This document shows positions 5,911-8,234 of a stretch of 8,234 nucleotides of DNA, piece by piece. The stretch spans positions 1-8,234 of the forward strand of contig JAFTHD010000004.1 in the NCBI GenBank assembly GCA_017457585.1, written 5' to 3'. Under the pieces are notes generated by a model. That model had not been told where the DNA came from. It ran no database searches and saw nothing but the letters and a program-made list of their open reading frames with translations. The DNA is from Bacillota bacterium. GTDB taxonomy: Bacteria > Bacillota_A > Clostridia > Peptostreptococcales > Anaerovoracaceae. The position numbers and the translations under genes were made by a program. Position 1 is the first letter of the stretch; each line of letters starts with the position of its first letter.

Positions 5911-7257
5911 ATGTCTGAAGAACTTTTGAAGGGCAAAAAATACAACATAATTACTTTCGGATGTCAGATGAACGAGCACGACTCGGAGACCATAGCGGGC
6001 ATGCTAAGAGATGAAGGGTGTACGCCTGTTCCGGATAAGGAAGACTCGGATATCACCATCATCAACACCTGCAGCGTCAGGGAGAATGCCGATAAGAGAT
6101 TCTTCGGGACACTGGGACAGCTTAAGAAGATCAAGGAAAAAAATCCCGAGTACGTCGCCTGCGTGTGCGGCTGCATGATGCAGCAACAGCACATCATCGA
6201 TCAGGTGAAGACCAAGTATCCGTGGGTTGATATCATCTTCGGCACCCACAACATCGACAGCTTCCCGGAGCTTCTCAAAAAAGTCACGCGTGAGAAGGTA
6301 AAGGCAATCGAGATACTGGAGGACAGATCCGATATCGTGGAGGGGCTTCCTGCAAGGAGGCTTTATAAGCACAAGTCCTTCGTGAACATCATGTACGGGT
6401 GCAACAACTTTTGCACCTACTGCATCGTGCCGTATACGAGAGGCAGAGAAAAGAGCCGAAGGCCTGAGGATATTATCAGAGAAATAAGAGGGCTTGTAGC
6501 AGACGATGTGAAGGAAGTGACGCTTCTGGGACAAAACGTCAATTCATACAGGGGTGTTTCCGAAGAGGGGAAAGAGTGGGACTTCGCAGACCTTATTTAT
6601 GCCTTAAATGAAGTGGAAGGGCTGGAGAGAATAAGGTTCATGACATCCCATCCAAAGGATCTTTCGGATAAGCTGATACAGGCATTCTGCGATTGCGATA
6701 AGCTCTGCAACTACATTCATCTTCCCGTTCAGTCCGGAAGCACGGATGTGCTCAGGCGCATGAACAGGAAGTACGACAGCGAGAAGTACCTCGGTCTCGT
6801 TGCAAATCTGCGCGAGAAGGTGACGGGTATAACCATAAGCACGGACATTATCGTAGGATTCCCTGGAGAAACCGAGGAGGACTTTGAGGATACCATGACC
6901 CTCGTTGAGGCGGTTGGATATGACTCGGCATTCACTTTCCTCTATTCAATAAGGCAGGGTACTCCTGCGGCAGACTACGAGGATCAGATACCCGAAGATG
7001 TGAAGCACAGGAGGTTTAACAGGCTGGTGGATGCCATAAACAGCGGAAGTGCTGAGAAGAACGCCGCATATGTGGGGCGCATTGAAAAGGTGCTGGTGGA
7101 AGGCCGCAGCAAGAAGGATGAGAATACCCTTACCGGAAGGACGGAAGGATTCAAGCTGGTCGACTTCCCGGGAGATTTGTCATATATAGGCAGGATCGTT
7201 GATGTGGAAATCATGGAGGGCAAGACCTTCAGTCTAAGAGGAAGGATCGTAGAATAG
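5911..7257 (+). CDS. miaB: tRNA-2-methylthio-N6-isopentenyladenosine synthase MiaB (radical SAM)
   Basis: MiaB is a methylthiotransferase that converts i6A37 of tRNAs reading U-starting codons to ms2i6A37, using two [4Fe-4S] clusters and SAM. The 448-residue protein has the family order. The N-terminal MTTase domain carries TFGCQMNEHDSE (Cys18), NTCSVRENA (Cys54) and CGCMMQ (Cys88) as auxiliary-cluster ligands. The radical SAM core carries YGCNNFCTYCIVPYTRGRE (Cys164, Cys168, Cys171), then LLGQNVNSY and the TIM-barrel segments HLPVQSGS and STDIIVGFPGETEEDF. A C-terminal TRAM domain (about 384-448) binds RNA. TFGCQMNE and CNNFCTYC favour MiaB over RimO (LGCPKN) and MtaB. Two further cysteines, Cys84 and Cys86, crowd the third ligand. 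The ATG directly follows the gpsA TAA; the nearest SD-like AGGA (5903-5906) is short, with a stronger AGGAG at 5890-5894 set too far, so coupling to gpsA termination is likely. Confidence 0.96.
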   Translation: MSEELLKGKKYNIITFGCQMNEHDSETIAGMLRDEGCTPVPDKEDSDITIINTCSVRENADKRFFGTLGQLKKIKEKNPEYVACVCGCMMQQQHIIDQVKTKYPWVDIIFGTHNIDSFPELLKKVTREKVKAIEILEDRSDIVEGLPARRLYKHKSFVNIMYGCNNFCTYCIVPYTRGREKSRRPEDIIREIRGLVADDVKEVTLLGQNVNSYRGVSEEGKEWDFADLIYALNEVEGLERIRFMTSHPKDLSDKLIQAFCDCDKLCNYIHLPVQSGSTDVLRRMNRKYDSEKYLGLVANLREKVTGITISTDIIVGFPGETEEDFEDTMTLVEAVGYDSAFTFLYSIRQGTPAADYEDQIPEDVKHRRFNRLVDAINSGSAEKNAAYVGRIEKVLVEGRSKKDENTLTGRTEGFKLVDFPGDLSYIGRIVDVEIMEGKTFSLRGRIVE

Positions 7258-7262
7258 CATCG

Positions 7263-7268
7263 TATAAT
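7263..7268 (+). promoter_or_regulatory. Possible -10 box (TATAAT) before the hisD-family gene
   Basis: A perfect TATAAT lies 21 nt before the ATG at 7290, just after the miaB stop. No TTGACA-like hexamer sits 16-18 nt upstream and there is no TG extension. A TTGACA is present at 7273-7278 but downstream of it, in the wrong order. A start here would leave a short leader with the AGAGG site. The gap is AT-rich, so chance is a real alternative. Confidence 0.25.
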
Positions 7269-7277
7269 TATTTTGAC

Positions 7278-7282
7278 AGAGG
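7278..7282 (+). promoter_or_regulatory. Ribosome binding site of the hisD-family gene
   Basis: AGAGG ends 7 nt before the ATG at 7290 and supports that start. The resulting N-terminus, MKVYKAAAPVSEADR, begins the helical segment normal for the family. Confidence 0.65.
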
Positions 7283-7289
7283 TATAGCT

Positions 7290-8234
7290 ATGAAAGTTTA
7301 CAAAGCTGCCGCTCCCGTAAGTGAAGCGGACAGGACGGCTCTCAGAGAGACGGTTGCAGGAATAATAGAGAAGGTGAGACCTCGCGGGGATGAAGCACTG
7401 GCGGAATACGGCAGAAAATTCGACGACTGCGAAAGAGAATCCCTCAGAATTTCACAGAAAGAGATAGACGAGGCTTACGGGAGACTGACGGAGCAGGAAC
7501 TGGAAGATATAAAGTCAGCAGCGGCAAACATCAGAGCTTTTGCGCAGGCACAGAAGGACTCCATAGGAATCGTGAAGGACTTCTCGCCGGCTGAGGGAAT
7601 CAAGCTGGGACACAGGGCGATACCCGTATCCTCTTGCCTCTGCTACGTTCCCGGCGGCGGATACCCGCTCTATTCAACTGCGCTTATGCTGGGAATTCCC
7701 GCAAAGGTTGCAGGCGTTAAGAGGATTTGTGCATGCTCCCCTGTAATCAAGGGTACAGATAAGATTCATCCGAAGACGCTTGTAGCCATGGATGTGGCAG
7801 GCGTAGATGAGATATATGCTGTGGGCGGAGCACAGGCCATAGCGGCCTTTTCCTACGGCACGGAGCAGATCAAACCTGTAAATCTGATCGTAGGCCCTGG
7901 TAACAGCTTCGTAACGGAAGCGAAGCGCCAATGTTACGGTAAGGTGGGAATCGACTTCGTTGCAGGTCCCAGCGAGGTTCTCGTAATAGCTGATGAGCAG
8001 GCGGATGCAGATGTATTGGCGGCTGATATCCTGGCCCAGTCGGAGCACGATAAGGTGGCAAAGGGCATCCTGGTCACTACAGACGAAAAGCTGGCAGAAA
8101 AGGTCTGCGTTGCTGTTGAAGAGCAGCTTCATGCGCTTGATACGGCAGATATTGCAAGCGTTTCATGGGAGAACACAGGTGAGGTTCTCATCGCGGACAA
8201 TTTGGAGGAAGCTGTAGCATACGCCAACAGCTAT
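7290..8234 (+). CDS. hisD: Histidinol dehydrogenase family protein (HisD or HpsN-like), 3' truncated by window edge
   Basis: The frame is open to the last base: 315 residues are visible of about 430. HisD oxidises L-histidinol to L-histidine in two NAD+-dependent steps and needs Zn2+. The family signatures are plain: CYVPGGGYPLYSTALMLGIPAKVAGV (118-143), VGGAQAIAAFSYGTE (178-192), VGPGNSFVTEAKRQ (201-214), GIDFVAGPSEVLVIAD (220-235), and QSEH (250-253), whose Gln and His match the zinc-binding pair Q259/H262 of E. coli HisD. The window ends at NSY, a few residues before the expected catalytic Glu-His. LGHRAIPV (106-113) ahead of CYVPGG and the TEQIKPVNLIVGPGN form resemble, from memory, HisD paralogues such as the sulfopropanediol dehydrogenase HpsN, so substrate is uncertain. 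No other his gene is visible. It follows miaB after 32 nt with no terminator hairpin. HisD superfamily is sure; true HisD less so. Confidence 0.85.
   Translation, partial: MKVYKAAAPVSEADRTALRETVAGIIEKVRPRGDEALAEYGRKFDDCERESLRISQKEIDEAYGRLTEQELEDIKSAAANIRAFAQAQKDSIGIVKDFSPAEGIKLGHRAIPVSSCLCYVPGGGYPLYSTALMLGIPAKVAGVKRICACSPVIKGTDKIHPKTLVAMDVAGVDEIYAVGGAQAIAAFSYGTEQIKPVNLIVGPGNSFVTEAKRQCYGKVGIDFVAGPSEVLVIADEQADADVLAADILAQSEHDKVAKGILVTTDEKLAEKVCVAVEEQLHALDTADIASVSWENTGEVLIADNLEEAVAYANSY

Noticed and set aside
7258..7289. Rho-independent terminator after miaB
   Set aside because: No inverted repeat with a following T-run is present in the gap.
1..8234. Alternative genetic code with TGA read as Trp
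   Set aside because: All 11 Trp codons in the seven genes are TGG, only one internal TGA exists, and TGA also serves as the natural plsY stop at 4916-4918.

Overview
The window is a gene-dense, entirely plus-strand stretch of bacterial housekeeping genes. From left to right it holds the 3' part of smc, then ftsY, der, plsY, gpsA and miaB, and finally the 5' part of a gene of the histidinol dehydrogenase family that runs off the right edge. Protein signatures and gene order (smc-ftsY, der-plsY-gpsA, strong AAGGAG-type ribosome binding sites) point to an anaerobic Bacillota, most likely class Clostridia. Base composition looks near balanced GC by eye. A Peptostreptococcales/Anaerovoracaceae-like lineage is a guess, not shown by the sequence. 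I see no mobile elements, tRNA or rRNA genes, CRISPR arrays or phage genes.

The layout is very compact. smc and ftsY are 26 nt apart, ftsY and der overlap by 8 nt, der and plsY overlap by 8 nt, plsY and gpsA overlap by 4 nt (ATGA), and gpsA and miaB abut with no gap. The hisD-family gene follows after 32 nt. This reads as one transcription unit with probable translational coupling. The themes are chromosome organisation (SMC), membrane targeting of proteins (FtsY), ribosome assembly (Der), phospholipid precursor synthesis (GpsA makes sn-glycerol 3-phosphate, PlsY acylates it) and tRNA modification (MiaB).

The unusual locus is plsY. First, its frame carries one in-frame TGA at 4493-4495 (codon 109), between intact motif-1 and motif-2 halves. 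The frame is unchanged on both sides and all three PlsY motifs are present. All 11 tryptophans in the window use TGG and no other internal TGA occurs, so a genome-wide TGA reassignment is unlikely. A recent nonsense mutation, a sequence error, or a local readthrough or reinitiation event remain possible. Second, PlsY starts with about 40 extra residues containing [14 protein letters not shown], which closely resembles the conserved GIIGGADGPT segment of the beta subunit of Na+-translocating decarboxylases (OadB/GcdB/MmdB). This is unexpected in a glycerol-3-phosphate acyltransferase and is the most interesting signal here. The last gene is a HisD-superfamily member with no other his genes in view and some sequence features of the HpsN-like branch.
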